A DNA stretch of 64,000 nucleotides from an uncultured bacterium (GTDB taxonomy: Bacteria; Planctomycetota; UBA1135; GCA-002686595): assembly GCA_902826945.1 (NCBI GenBank), contig CADEGS010000001.1, forward strand, positions 1 through 64,000, given 5' to 3'. A program made the translations under genes and the position numbers. Within the stretch, counting starts at the first letter, position 1. Each line of letters starts with the position of its first letter. This document shows, piece by piece, positions 22,984 to 34,576 of the stretch. Under the pieces are notes generated by a model, which had not been told where the DNA came from, did not search any database, and saw only the letters and a list, made by a program, of their open reading frames with translations.

Positions 22984-25900
22984 TCACGGCCGCACCGGAC
23001 GCAGGGGCAGCGGCGCGTCGAACTCGAGCAGGATCGGCGCCGGGCGCTTCGAGCGCTCGGGCGTCAGGTCCACCACGAACTCGGTCGGCTCGTCCTCGTC
23101 CACCGGCGTGCCGCACCAGGCGAGCAGGAGCGGCGCCAGGGAGCTGCGCACGGTGTAGTGGAAGCGGTTGGCGTCGTTCCTGGCCTCCGACTGCACCGGC
23201 AGCTTGGACCACAGCATGGTCATGGCCCGGTCGGGCCGCGACACGCCGAAGCCCCAGTTCAGGACCGCCAGGCGCGTGTCCATGCCCGGACCGATGACCT
23301 CCTTCTTCAGGTCCTCCGTCGAGTTGTCGCCGGGGTAGTAGAAGAAGTCGCGCTTGTCCTCGGCCCCGATCGTGTCGAGCGACCACAGCGAGCCCGACGT
23401 GCCGACCTGCGGGCGGATGCGGAAGCTGAAGGCCGCGTCGCGCAGGTTGCCCTTGCCGTCGGGGAACAGGAACTCCTGCAGCCCGGCGAGGAAGCGCTGG
23501 CAGGCGGCCCACTCGTCCTCCTCGACGTCCTTGGCGCGCGGGAAGACCAGGTCCTCGAGCGGCGGCTCGACGCCCGCCAGGCGGAACTCCTTCATCAGCT
23601 TGACCAGGTCGCCCTTCTTGGGGTCGAACAGGTTCGAGAGCGCGTCGACGACCTCGGCGTCGCTGCGCTCGATCGGGTCGTCGCTCTTCTGCCAGAAGAG
23701 CACGTCCATCAGCGTCTGGTAGCGGCTGCCCGCCATCAGCGCGTCGAGGCGCTCGAGGTACAGGCGCTGGATCTCGGCCAGCATGGCGCGCGCGAGCTGG
23801 CGCTTCGTCTCGCGCACCAGGCGGATGCCGGCGTTCTCCGGCGCGGGCGCCGCGGGGTCGGGCGCGACGTCGCGGTAGGTCTCGGCCAGGTACGGGCCGA
23901 AGCCCTCGCCGGACGCGCGGCCGAGCATCTGCTGCATCGTCGCGACGAGGCGCTTGTACTCGGGGTTGTTGGTGACCTCGAAGGCGGTCCTCGGCACGCG
24001 GCACTCGCCCAGGCGCGCCACGGCCGAGCGCGTCTGCGGCAAGGCCAGCCAGTTCGTCACGCGGCCGTCGGGCTTGAGCATCTCGACCATCGAGGTCAGC
24101 GAGTCGAGCCCGGCGCGCTGCGACGCGTCCATCTTCTCCTGGATCGAGTTGAGCCCGCGGAAGCCCTCGTCCACGGCGTCGCGGAAGGAGCCGCGCTCCA
24201 TGCTCGGCTGCCACAGGCGCTCGACGTCGCGCACGATCAGGTCGAGGCGCGTGAAGAGCACCGAGTCGACCCGGTTGCCCCAGGCCTCGAGCAGCCCCTG
24301 CAGCTTGAGCGCGTCGGCGTTGGGCAGCCGCGTGCGCACGCTCTCCGCCAGCCGGTCGAGCTCGGCGACGCTGTCCTTGGTCTGCTCCAGCGCCTCGGGG
24401 TCGCGGCCGTCCCAGCGGTGCTCGAGCTGCCGCGCCAGCGAGAAGAAGGCGCCGCGCTCCGCGTCCTCGGCCAGGCTGCGCACGGGATAACGCCCGGGCG
24501 CGACCTGGTTCAGCGCGGCCGCCGAGGAGAGCGCCTCGAGCATCGACCAGGCCTCGGGCGAGAGGTCGCCGTCGGGCGTGACGTGCGGCGCCCAGTCGCG
24601 GTCGTCGGTCGCGCGCAGGCCGCCCATGTGCGTGGCCAGCAGGCTCTCGATGTGCTCCTGCCAGCGCTTGATCCCCTCCGCGCGGCGGTTCGCGATCTGC
24701 TTCTTCTGCACGAAGCGGCCCAGCTCCTGGTGCGTGGCGGTCAGCTCGCGCACCAGCGGCACGCACAGCTTGCCGTCCTCGCCGGGCGCGTCCTTGCCGA
24801 GCACGGCCTGGCGCGCCTGGCGCTCGCCCTGCACCTGCGAGCGCAGGATCTCGGCGAACTGCGTGCACTCGGCCAGGAAGGCCTCGAAGGTCGCCGAGCC
24901 GACGTCCTCGGAGTCGAGCAGCGTGCCGCACACGTGCCGCAGGCGGTCCGCCAGGCCGGCCATGCGGCCGTCGAGCGGCTCCAGCGGCAGCGCGTTCTGG
25001 CACAGCCCGAGCAGCCCCGCGGGATCGTCCAGCTCCTTCTGCGGGCTGTAGTCGCCGGGGACGGTGATCTCCCCGCTCAGGCCCCCGATGGCGCTCTCGC
25101 TCGCCGCGAAGACGGTGCGCCCCGCGTCGTCGGAGCCGAAGTGCAGGCCGAACGAGGACAGCGTGTAGGCGCCCTCGTGCCCCTCGAACTTCTTGGCCGT
25201 GAAGGGCAGCACGCGGTCCATCGGCGGCCACGCCTCCTGGATCGTCGCGTTCGGGCGCAGCCCCGACACGTAGCGGTTGAGCCGGTCGCGCGTGCCGAGC
25301 AGCTGCTTCGACTGCAGCAGCACCGCCGACATCTTGACCTGCTTCCCGCCGCCGCCGCTGGTGAGCTCGTTCTCCTCGATGCGCGCCATCGCCGCCATCG
25401 AGCCGGCGAAGCGGTTCGCGAGCTGGATCGCCATCCCGTCCTGCGCCACGCGCGTGGTGTCCACCAGCGCGCCGCGCGCGGTCTCGGCCCCCATCCAGGC
25501 CAGCATGTAGCCGAGCTCCTGGCCGGGCTGGGTGCGCGAGCCCGGCTCGAGACAGCCGTCGAGCTGCTGGGTGCAGCGCTGCGCCAGGCCCAGCAGCCGC
25601 TCCTGGTCGCGGTCGTCGCGCGGCAGGAGCAGCCCCTCGTCGGAGCCGTAGTCGTCGCGCAGCTCGAACGCCTCGGACAGGCTGAGCGAGTCGCCGCCGG
25701 CGTCGGTCGTGCGGCCGGAGCCGAAGTCCGGCAGGCAGCCCAGGACGTCCGCGCGCACGCTCGACGCCGAGAAGTCCACGTCGTCGAGCAGCGCCGTCAG
25801 CGCCTTGCACACGCGCACCAGCTGGGGGTGGTCGGCCAGGCCGCCCGGGGCGAGCCGCGCGTCCACCTCCGCCAGCGCCAGCTCCTTCACCTTGGGCACG

Positions 25901-27468
25901 ACGCGCGCATCGAACAGCGCGCAGTAGAGCCCGCGGAAGTCCTCGCGCGGGTCGTAGAAGGCCTTCTCGTAGGCGTGCGGGTCGAGCGTGATCGCGTCGT
26001 TCACCTGCTGCAGGCGGAAGAGCAGGTCCTGGATCGACGCGCGCTGGTCGGCGCTGGCGAGCTTGACGCCGTCCAGCGCCGCGTCGTAGCGGCGCGTGCG
26101 CTCGTCGCCGCCGCCCTGCGCCAGGTAGACGATCGCGAACAGGAACGAGGCCAGCACGACCAGGCCCGAGAAGCCGTAGCCGAGGAGCGCCACGCGCCGC
26201 GTCTGCTGCACGCGCCCCTGCGTCGGCCGCACCAGCCCGCGCTCGCCGAACACGCGCGTGCGGATCAGGTCCTTGATGAAGTACGCGCGCGGCTTGCTGA
26301 AGAGCGCCTGCAGGTCGCGCGCGTCGGCCTCGCCCGCCTGGCCGAAGAGCTCCTTGCAGACCTTGGCGATCGGCACGCCGCTCTGCAGGCCGCTCGTCAG
26401 GTACACGCCGCGGAAGAACACGCGCTCGGTGACGTTCGAGGCGGTGAAGATGCGCTTGAGGTAGGTCTCGAGGTTCGTCTGCATGCCCTCCAGCTCGTGC
26501 GGGAAGGCGTACATGCGGTCGACCTCGGGCAGCGCCTCGGGCAGGCGCGCGCCGGCGCTCATGTGCGCGCGCAGCAGGCGCGCGCGCTGCACCATGCCCT
26601 CGAAGCCCTGCACGACCTCCTTCAGGTCGAAGGGGGCGTCGATCTTGTCCGCCGGGCGCGACCAGCCGAACATCTGGTGGCGGCGCTCGACGTCGAGGCG
26701 GTGCACGCTCTCGGCGAAGCCGAAGATCTGGTCGCCCTTGGTCAGCACCAGGTAGACGGGGAGCTGCGCCTGCAGCTTCGTCGTCAGCGTCAAGAGCGCG
26801 CTCTGGATCTTGTTCGCCTTGGCGACGCACTGCTCCTCGCTGTCCTGCAGCAGGCTGTCGCAGGGGATGACGAGGATCACGCCGTTGGCCGGGCACAGCG
26901 GGCGGAACTCGGCCAGCAGCGCCAGGAAGGCCTCGAACTCGAGCCGGTCGGCCGCGCCGCCCTCGTGCGTGAAGAGGCGCCCGGCCAGGTCGAGGATCAC
27001 GGCCTCCTCGGTGAACCACCAGTCGCAGCCGCGCGTGCCGCCCACGCCCGACAGGCGGTTCTGCCCGAACGGGAAGTGCAGGTCGGAGTTGTGCAGGAGC
27101 ACGCTCTTGCCCGACTGCGGCTCGCCCACGAGCAGGTAGAAGGGCAGCTCGTAGCGGTCGATGCCGCGCTTCTCGAGCTCCTCGGTCCAGCCCGCCCACT
27201 CGCGGCGGCGGTCCTCGATCCCCTCCTTGGCGGCGACGGCCTCGTCGAACTCGCTGCGCTTGCGCTTGCGCCACGCCTTCAGCCCGAAGTGGATGGCCAG
27301 CCACAGCACGGCGACCAGCAGGAGCGTCCACAGGAGCGGCTTCACGAGCGCGATGGCGGTGTCGCGCGCGACGAAGAAGAGCACGATCCACGTGAGCAGG
27401 ACCAGGACCACGACCAGCGCGACGACGCGCTTGGTGGTCGTGTCGAGCAGCTTCTTGATCGCCTTCAT
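22984..27468 (-). CDS. tssM: TssM/IcmF, inner-membrane T6SS core protein
   Basis: 1494 residues, long even for TssM (usually 1100-1250). Two membrane helices lie at about 14-33 and 44-63. A cytoplasmic NTPase-like domain follows with intact Walker A GEPQSGKS at 115-122 and a Walker B-like AVILDLAGR at 156-164. A third helix lies at about 425-449 (ALLGYGFSGLVVLASFLFAI). The rest, about 1040 residues, is periplasmic and should bind TssJ; it ends with the beta-rich TssM C-terminal domain. The extra length is mostly in the periplasmic part. It lies 6 bases after tssL. Confidence 0.95.
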   Translation of the reverse strand: MKAIKKLLDTTTKRVVALVVVLVLLTWIVLFFVARDTAIALVKPLLWTLLLVAVLWLAIHFGLKAWRKRKRSEFDEAVAAKEGIEDRRREWAGWTEELEKRGIDRYELPFYLLVGEPQSGKSVLLHNSDLHFPFGQNRLSGVGGTRGCDWWFTEEAVILDLAGRLFTHEGGAADRLEFEAFLALLAEFRPLCPANGVILVIPCDSLLQDSEEQCVAKANKIQSALLTLTTKLQAQLPVYLVLTKGDQIFGFAESVHRLDVERRHQMFGWSRPADKIDAPFDLKEVVQGFEGMVQRARLLRAHMSAGARLPEALPEVDRMYAFPHELEGMQTNLETYLKRIFTASNVTERVFFRGVYLTSGLQSGVPIAKVCKELFGQAGEADARDLQALFSKPRAYFIKDLIRTRVFGERGLVRPTQGRVQQTRRVALLGYGFSGLVVLASFLFAIVYLAQGGGDERTRRYDAALDGVKLASADQRASIQDLLFRLQQVNDAITLDPHAYEKAFYDPREDFRGLYCALFDARVVPKVKELALAEVDARLAPGGLADHPQLVRVCKALTALLDDVDFSASSVRADVLGCLPDFGSGRTTDAGGDSLSLSEAFELRDDYGSDEGLLLPRDDRDQERLLGLAQRCTQQLDGCLEPGSRTQPGQELGYMLAWMGAETARGALVDTTRVAQDGMAIQLANRFAGSMAAMARIEENELTSGGGGKQVKMSAVLLQSKQLLGTRDRLNRYVSGLRPNATIQEAWPPMDRVLPFTAKKFEGHEGAYTLSSFGLHFGSDDAGRTVFAASESAIGGLSGEITVPGDYSPQKELDDPAGLLGLCQNALPLEPLDGRMAGLADRLRHVCGTLLDSEDVGSATFEAFLAECTQFAEILRSQVQGERQARQAVLGKDAPGEDGKLCVPLVRELTATHQELGRFVQKKQIANRRAEGIKRWQEHIESLLATHMGGLRATDDRDWAPHVTPDGDLSPEAWSMLEALSSAAALNQVAPGRYPVRSLAEDAERGAFFSLARQLEHRWDGRDPEALEQTKDSVAELDRLAESVRTRLPNADALKLQGLLEAWGNRVDSVLFTRLDLIVRDVERLWQPSMERGSFRDAVDEGFRGLNSIQEKMDASQRAGLDSLTSMVEMLKPDGRVTNWLALPQTRSAVARLGECRVPRTAFEVTNNPEYKRLVATMQQMLGRASGEGFGPYLAETYRDVAPDPAAPAPENAGIRLVRETKRQLARAMLAEIQRLYLERLDALMAGSRYQTLMDVLFWQKSDDPIERSDAEVVDALSNLFDPKKGDLVKLMKEFRLAGVEPPLEDLVFPRAKDVEEDEWAACQRFLAGLQEFLFPDGKGNLRDAAFSFRIRPQVGTSGSLWSLDTIGAEDKRDFFYYPGDNSTEDLKKEVIGPGMDTRLAVLNWGFGVSRPDRAMTMLWSKLPVQSEARNDANRFHYTVRSSLAPLLLAWCGTPVDEDEPTEFVVDLTPERSKRPAPILLEFDAPLPLRPVRP

Positions 27469-27474
27469 CGCCGC

Positions 27475-28179
27475 TCAGCGGTCCTCGCCCCGCAGCGCGT
27501 CGACCAGCTCGTCGATGCGCTCGGTGACCTTGTCGTTCTTGTAGGAGCTGACCGCGTCGCCGGCGAGCAGCGCGAACAGCACCGCGCCCAGCGCGATCGA
27601 GGCCAGGCGCAGGATGCCGACCGCCGGCAGGCGCACCGTCGTCAGGCTCGAGTTGCGGCCGTAGGCCTCGGGCGCCAGGTGGCCCCCCATCGAGCCCGCC
27701 AGGCGCGACTTCTCGAACAGGCGCGTGCGGAAGCGCTCCAGCTCGCGCCGCTCGCCCAGGAGCTCGCCCTGGAAGCCGACGCACATGCACGTGAAGAGCA
27801 CCTCGGCCAGGGGCGGCGCGTCGCCGCCGGAGTCGTCGAGCACCTCGCGCGCGATGCGGTAGAACTTCGAGCCGCCCTCGAACGACTTGAAGTAGTGCGA
27901 CTCGAGGAGCTGCATCGACCACGCCGGGCGGTGCGGCCAGGCGGACTGCAGCACCACCTGGTCGGCGGTCACGACCAGCGCGTACCAGACGCGCTCGAAC
28001 TGGCGCAGGAGGTCGGGGTCGGACTCGCACGAGGATCCGACGAACTCGATCCCGCCCTGCAGCGCCTCGTGCAGCCCCTTGACGTCCAGGTTGGACGTCT
28101 CCGCGTTGCGGCGGAAGGTGGTCAGGTACAGGAAGAAAGGCGCGCAGGCCTCGCCCAGGGTCGTTCTGTGCTCGGCCAT
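27475..28179 (-). CDS. tssL: TssL/DotU, inner-membrane T6SS core protein
   Basis: 234 residues. DotU features: ACAPFFLYLTTFRRNAE near residues 11-27, the helical cytoplasmic hook domain, EVLFTCMCVGFQGELLGERR, and one C-terminal membrane helix (LASIALGAVLFALLAGDAV, about 191-209) followed by a short periplasmic tail. There is no OmpA-like peptidoglycan-binding extension, so any cell-wall anchoring must come from another protein. TssL pairs with TssM and contacts the baseplate through TssK. GGAG precedes the ATG at about 6 bases. Confidence 0.93.
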   Translation of the reverse strand: MAEHRTTLGEACAPFFLYLTTFRRNAETSNLDVKGLHEALQGGIEFVGSSCESDPDLLRQFERVWYALVVTADQVVLQSAWPHRPAWSMQLLESHYFKSFEGGSKFYRIAREVLDDSGGDAPPLAEVLFTCMCVGFQGELLGERRELERFRTRLFEKSRLAGSMGGHLAPEAYGRNSSLTTVRLPAVGILRLASIALGAVLFALLAGDAVSSYKNDKVTERIDELVDALRGEDR

Positions 28180-28192
28180 GGAAGGCTCCGGC

Positions 28193-29560
28193 TCAGTCCG
28201 GGAACTCGACGTAGAAGTGGAACGAGACCTCGTCGGGGCTGCCGATCGCGCTCAGCACGACCGCGTTGCGCGACTTCAGCACCCGCAGCCAGGCGTCGCG
28301 CCCGGCGCCCTCGGTCTCGATCGTGAAGTAGTGCAGCGAGTCGCGCTTGGGGAACGACAGCGGCGGCACGCGCTCGTGGCGCATCTCGATGCCGGGCATG
28401 ACGCCCTGCAGCACGCGCTCGATGTCGCTCTCCGGCAGGAGCTTGACGCCCGCGGCGACCATCTCGCGCATCGTGTCGGGATCCTCGGCCATCTCCACGC
28501 CCAGGTGGAAGACGCCGTGGCGGTCCACCCACGCGTCGGGCAGCTCGCAGCGGAAGAGCCCGTGGCGCTGGGGGTCGGGCTCGAAGCGCGTGGCGTCGTA
28601 GGGCGCCGCGACCTCGGCCACCAGGAGCTCGTCGAGCGTCTCGATCGCCGCGCGCAGGCACTCGTCCAGGCGCCCGTGGTCGTACTCCGGCAGCTCGGGC
28701 ACGACGCGCTCCTGGCCGAAGACCGCCAGGTTGCCGATCGACTGCGCCAGCGTGCGCCACACGTCGAAGGGGTGCTGGTCGCCCTGCGCGCCGGCCTGCT
28801 CGAGCAGCGCGACGCACTGGTTGACGGCCTGCAGCTTGAACAGGCCCAGGATGTCGGCCCCGCGCTCGGCGCTGGAGAGCCGCTGGACGTCGGGCATGCG
28901 CGCCGCCAGGTCGCGCGACTGGGCGCGCGCCTTGCCGGCCAGGCGCGCGAGCTCGCCCATCAGCACGGCCGAGCCGGCCGCGCGCAGGAGCGGCGGCACG
29001 AACGTCGGCGAGAGCACCGAGCGCGTCCTCGGCTCGCCGGCGCGCACCAGCCGCGCCACGGGCACGCTGTCGAAGCCCGAGCGATCCTCCTCGCCGAAGA
29101 AGAGCCGCCCCTGCAGGTGGCGGAACTCCATCTCGCGGCGCGCTTCGCGCTCGTTCTCGTCCAGGATCTCCTCGCGCAGCACCTTGTAGCGGTGCAGGCG
29201 CGCGGCGTCGGCGCCGACCTGGGGCACGCCCGGCTGCGCGGCGGGCACGCCCAGCCACACGTCGAGCTCCGCCTCGGTGAAGTGCTCGGCGAACTCGCGC
29301 TGGTCCACGCTGGCGTTGGCGGGGAAGCAGGCCAGCGAGCCGTCGCGGAACAGCACCGTCGCGCGCCGCAGCGCGAACACGTCGCCCTCGAGCGCCTCCT
29401 CGTCCACCTCGAGCTCGAGCACGCCCCAGCTCCCGACCAGCCCCAGCGCTCCGGCCGCCTGCACGCGCGCCTGGACCTCGCGCGAGAAGGCCTGCAGGTG
29501 CTGCGGGAAGAGGAACATCCCCTCCCGCCACAGGACGCTGGGCTGGACGCGGCCCGTCAT
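28193..29560 (-). CDS. tssK: TssK, T6SS baseplate-to-membrane adaptor
   Basis: 455 residues, the usual length. The N-terminus VLWREGMFLFPQHLQAF is the TssK signature, followed by the shell domain (GVLELEVDEEALEGDVFALR). The C-terminal receptor-binding-like head ends LHYFTIETEGAGRDAWLRVL and AIGSPDEVSFHFYVEFPD. TssK trimers connect the TssFG wedge to TssLM. The ATG at 29560 overlaps the tssJ stop (ATGA), so the two are coupled. Confidence 0.95.
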   Translation of the reverse strand: MTGRVQPSVLWREGMFLFPQHLQAFSREVQARVQAAGALGLVGSWGVLELEVDEEALEGDVFALRRATVLFRDGSLACFPANASVDQREFAEHFTEAELDVWLGVPAAQPGVPQVGADAARLHRYKVLREEILDENEREARREMEFRHLQGRLFFGEEDRSGFDSVPVARLVRAGEPRTRSVLSPTFVPPLLRAAGSAVLMGELARLAGKARAQSRDLAARMPDVQRLSSAERGADILGLFKLQAVNQCVALLEQAGAQGDQHPFDVWRTLAQSIGNLAVFGQERVVPELPEYDHGRLDECLRAAIETLDELLVAEVAAPYDATRFEPDPQRHGLFRCELPDAWVDRHGVFHLGVEMAEDPDTMREMVAAGVKLLPESDIERVLQGVMPGIEMRHERVPPLSFPKRDSLHYFTIETEGAGRDAWLRVLKSRNAVVLSAIGSPDEVSFHFYVEFPD

Positions 29561-30084
29561 CCGTCCGCGAGCAGGGTGAGCGAGCCCCCGCTCACGTTGA
29601 CGACCTGGTCCTCGCTCTCGTCGAGCGCGCCGTGGTCGACCGTGACCTGCTCGTAGCCGCCGCTGCCGAAGAAGCCCAGCACGACCAGCGCGTACTCGAT
29701 CGCCTTGGAGCGGTCGAGCAGCTTGTGGTTGACGTTGACCTCGAGCAGGTCCTCGTCGATCTCGTGCTCGACGTACTCGCTCTTGCTCTGGCCCGCGTAG
29801 ACCTGGCGCCAGCTCGTGCCGTCCGGCTGGTACTGCACGAAGCTCGTGTACTTGCGGATGCGGTCCTCCTGCAGCAGGTCCTTGTACTTGGAGGGGGTCG
29901 CCAGCGCGTCCGCCACGGCGTCCTTGGGCGCGACGATCACGTAGAGCGACTGGAGCTGGGCGGTGAGGTCGCCCGTGGGGCGCACCTCGACCGTCGTGCT
30001 CTTCGGCAGGAGGCCGCAGCCCGGGGCGACGAGGGCCGCCGTCAGGAGTGCCTTGGCCAGCGACCGGGCGACGCGGTCCATCAT
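29557..30084 (-). CDS. tssJ: TssJ, outer-membrane T6SS lipoprotein
   Basis: 175 residues from the ATG at 30084, preceded by AAAGGA about 6 bases upstream; this start puts a signal sequence at the N-terminus (ARSLAKALLTAALVAPGCGL). The lipobox is APGC (Cys about 23), not a perfect L-x-x-C. The mature part follows the TssJ pattern: beta strands with LQSLYVIVAPKDAVADAL, a long loop, and a C-terminal YALVVLGFFGSGGYEQVTVD. TssJ anchors TssM to the outer membrane. It is the first structural gene of the T6SS block, 133 bases after the FHA gene. Confidence 0.85.
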   Translation of the reverse strand: MMDRVARSLAKALLTAALVAPGCGLLPKSTTVEVRPTGDLTAQLQSLYVIVAPKDAVADALATPSKYKDLLQEDRIRKYTSFVQYQPDGTSWRQVYAGQSKSEYVEHEIDEDLLEVNVNHKLLDRSKAIEYALVVLGFFGSGGYEQVTVDHGALDESEDQVVNVSGGSLTLLADG

Positions 30085-30217
30085 GGGCGTCCTTTCGAGG
30101 GTTGCGGCAGAGGCCTGGGGGAGCCCGCGCGGCGTGATCCGCACGACGCGGGGGAAGCCTAGCAACGCCCGTCGCACGCGTCCAGCGAGGCCGGAGCGCC
30201 GCGCGCGGGAGCCCGCC

Positions 30218-32011
30218 TCAGGCCCGCTCGCTCAGCAGGCGCTGGGCCTGCTCGCGCGCCAGCTTCTCCACGCCCTCGTCGATGGCGTCGGGCGAGAGCG
30301 CCGCCAGGTAGCTCTGCACGCGGCGCCACAGCTCGTTGCCCGCCATCATCGGCACGCGCGCGTAGGGCGGCAGCGGCTCGCGCGCCACCAGGCTCTTCTC
30401 CGTCAGGTCGTCCTTGATCTTCGCGGCGAAGAGCACGGCGGCCTTGCGGTGCGCGCCCAGGGCCGCCACCAGCCAGCGCCCGAGCGTCTCGAAGTACTCG
30501 ACGAGCTGGCGGCGCGCCGTCTCGCGGCCCGGGTCCGACAGGCAGTCGCCGACGATGTCGCGGAAGCTGCCGCTCGTGTCGGGCAGCATCGTCTGCAGCT
30601 GGAAGAGCTGGATCAGGTCCCCCGCCACGCGCGTCACGACGCGCTCGACGTGGCGCAGGAGCCGCAGCGTCTCGACCAGCAGGAACTCCTCGACCGGGCC
30701 GCCGCTCGGGCGCTTCAGCCCCTCGACGTCCTCCTCGGCGATGCGGCGGAAGACCGCGCGCGCGTCGCAGCCCCCCGGTGCGGCCGGGGCGGCGGTGGCG
30801 GCGGTGGCGGCCGGCGCCTGGGCCGGCGCGCTCGGCGCGCGCCGCGCCTCCGCCGGGGCCGCGGACCGCGCGCCGCCGCCCTTGGCCAGCTCGGCCTCGA
30901 GCGCCGCGATGCGCATGCGCGCCTCCATCAGCTCCTTCACCTGGCGCACGTCGCGCCCGCCCGCGGGCGCGGCCTCGGCCGCCGCCTTCTCCTGCGCCGC
31001 GACGCGCCGGCGCAGCTCGGCGTTCTCGCTCTGCAGCTTGAAGAAGAGGTCGGAGGCGTTGCGCTCCGGCGTCGCGGCCGGCTGCTCGGCCAGGCGGCCC
31101 TCGAGCTCGGCCGCGCGCGCGCGCTCGGCCTGCGCCTCCTCGCGCGCCTCCTCCAGCTCGCGCCGCAGCGCCTCGTCGGCCTCGGCCGGCGCGGCGGCGC
31201 GCAGCTCCTCGAGCTCGGCGCGCAGCCGCCGCACGAGCTCGGCCTGCTCGCCCTGGTGGCGCACGAGCGCGCGCTGGGTCTCGAGCTCGGCCTCGGTCGT
31301 GGCCAGCGCCGCGCGCGCCTCGGCCAGCTCCGCCGACGGGTCGTCCGCGGCCTCGGCCGGCGCCTGCTCCTGCCCCTCGCGCGCGCGCTCGGCCAGGCGC
31401 GCGCGCAGCGACTCGACCTCGCGCTGCAGCGCGTCGTTCAGCTCCTGCACGCTCTCGACGCGCTGCATCGCGAGGCGCGCCTGCACGCTCCCGCCGTCGT
31501 CCTCCTCGCGCGACTCCATCTCGCGCTTGAGGCTGTCCACGCGCTCCCGCAGGCTGGCGTTCTCGCCCTTGAGGCGCGCGAGCTGCTCCTCGTACTTGCG
31601 CACGTCGCGCGGGGGCTCCGCGCGGCGCAGCTTGGCCAGCTCGGCCTGCGCGCGCTGCTCGCGCTCGCGCAGCTCGGCCAGCTCGGCCGCCGCGGCCGGG
31701 CTCGGCCCGGTGTCCGCCGCGGCCTCGTCCTCGACCGAGAGCGACAGCTCGCCGTGCCCGATCGAGATCGGCCCGCGCTCGAGCAGCACGGCGCCCTGGA
31801 CGCGCTGGCCGCCGACGAAGGTGCCGTTGCTCGAGCCCAGGTCCACCACGACCGTGCCGCGCAGGATGCGCAGGTGCTGCTTGCTGACGAACGGCTGGTC
31901 GATCACCACGTCGCACGCCTGGCCGCGTCCGACGGTGACGGCGGAGCCCTCCACGACGAACGCGCGCTCCGGCGATCCCGGCTGCGTCACAACGAGCTTC
32001 AGCATGGCCAT
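30218..32011 (-). CDS. FHA-domain T6SS regulator with a long coiled coil (Fha/TagH-like)
   Basis: 597 residues. The FHA domain covers about 1-95, with phosphothreonine-binding residues in GRGQACDVVI (GR 28-29), SKQH (43-46) and SSNGTFVGG (60-68). A very long, Glu/Ala/Arg-rich coiled coil follows (about 105-380), then an Ala/Pro linker. The folded C-terminal domain (about 420-597: RAVFRRIAEEDVEGL, FQLQTMLPDTSGSFRDIVGD, MMAGNELWRRVQSYLAAL) resembles the C-terminal domain of T6SS FHA proteins. Such proteins are phosphorylated by a PpkA-type kinase, here the next gene upstream, and then trigger assembly. The coiled coil is unusually long. GAGG precedes the first Met; a second Met two codons later is an alternative start. 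Confidence 0.88.
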   Translation of the reverse strand: MAMLKLVVTQPGSPERAFVVEGSAVTVGRGQACDVVIDQPFVSKQHLRILRGTVVVDLGSSNGTFVGGQRVQGAVLLERGPISIGHGELSLSVEDEAAADTGPSPAAAAELAELREREQRAQAELAKLRRAEPPRDVRKYEEQLARLKGENASLRERVDSLKREMESREEDDGGSVQARLAMQRVESVQELNDALQREVESLRARLAERAREGQEQAPAEAADDPSAELAEARAALATTEAELETQRALVRHQGEQAELVRRLRAELEELRAAAPAEADEALRRELEEAREEAQAERARAAELEGRLAEQPAATPERNASDLFFKLQSENAELRRRVAAQEKAAAEAAPAGGRDVRQVKELMEARMRIAALEAELAKGGGARSAAPAEARRAPSAPAQAPAATAATAAPAAPGGCDARAVFRRIAEEDVEGLKRPSGGPVEEFLLVETLRLLRHVERVVTRVAGDLIQLFQLQTMLPDTSGSFRDIVGDCLSDPGRETARRQLVEYFETLGRWLVAALGAHRKAAVLFAAKIKDDLTEKSLVAREPLPPYARVPMMAGNELWRRVQSYLAALSPDAIDEGVEKLAREQAQRLLSERA

Positions 32012-32428
32012 CCGCGCCTCGAGCCAGGGGGCCGACGGCCCGCCGCGCGACGCACGCGGGTCCGCCGAAGGGAGCCGGGGAGTCTACCAGCGTGGCCGGG
32101 GCGGCGTCGCGGCGGGAGCGGCGGGGCGAGCGAATGCATGGGCCGGCGCTGCGCATCTGCGCGGGCATCGCAGGGTGCGTCGCGGGCTTCGCGATCCGGA
32201 GCGAGAGCCGCGTGCTCGAGTCTCGATCGGTGTCGGGGGCGGAGGACGGAGAGACCAAGGGGCGCGCGCATCCGTCGCTGCGCGAGGTCGGAGAGACCAG
32301 GGGGCGCGTGCTTCCGTCGCTGCGCGACGATGGGGTCGCGCCTGCGGCGCGAGCGTGGCCTGCGGCGCCACGGCGCTGGCGCGCCGGCCGCGGCCAGAGG
32401 GCCGCGGGGCCGAGCGAGCGCAGCTCGC
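32012..32428. other. 417-base gap between kinase and FHA genes, with a 42-base tandem repeat
   Basis: No convincing gene. The gap holds a 42-base imperfect tandem duplication (32247-32330) and part of a GAGCGAGC/GCTCGCTC hairpin at the kinase stop. The 42-base period is a multiple of three, and one minus frame would read repeats of the type RAATEARAPWSLRP, but that frame has no coding character or clear start. A promoter for the FHA-T6SS block may lie here; none could be recognised. Confidence 0.6.
32247..32330. repeat. Two-copy 42-base tandem repeat
   Basis: Copies at 32247-32288 and 32289-32330 both begin CGGAGAGACC and share CCGTCGCTGCGCGA; 36 of the first 39 bases are identical. It is the only clear tandem duplication between genes in the window. 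Confidence 0.8.

Positions 32429-32430
<2 letters not shown>
32412..32430 (-). terminator. 8-bp hairpin at the kinase stop codon
   Basis: GAGCGAGC (32412-32419) pairs with GCTCGCTC (32423-32430) around a 3-base loop. It overlaps the stop codon of the kinase gene (32429-32431), so it would form at the 3' end of that transcript. There is no U-tract. Confidence 0.4.

Positions 32431-34572
<2,142 letters not shown>

Positions 34573-34576
<4 letters not shown>

Noticed and set aside
22918..28326. Very long open frame on the plus strand opposite tssM-tssL
   Set aside because: Its translation is a low-complexity Arg/Leu/Gln/Val/Ala mix without any family motif, the usual artefact of GC-rich codon use; the minus-strand tssM and tssL match their families throughout.
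32084..32371. Possible 95-codon minus-strand gene in the kinase-FHA gap with a repeated 14-residue unit
   Set aside because: The repeat comes from the 42-base tandem duplication; there is no ribosome-binding site, and composition is Arg/Ala/Pro noise.
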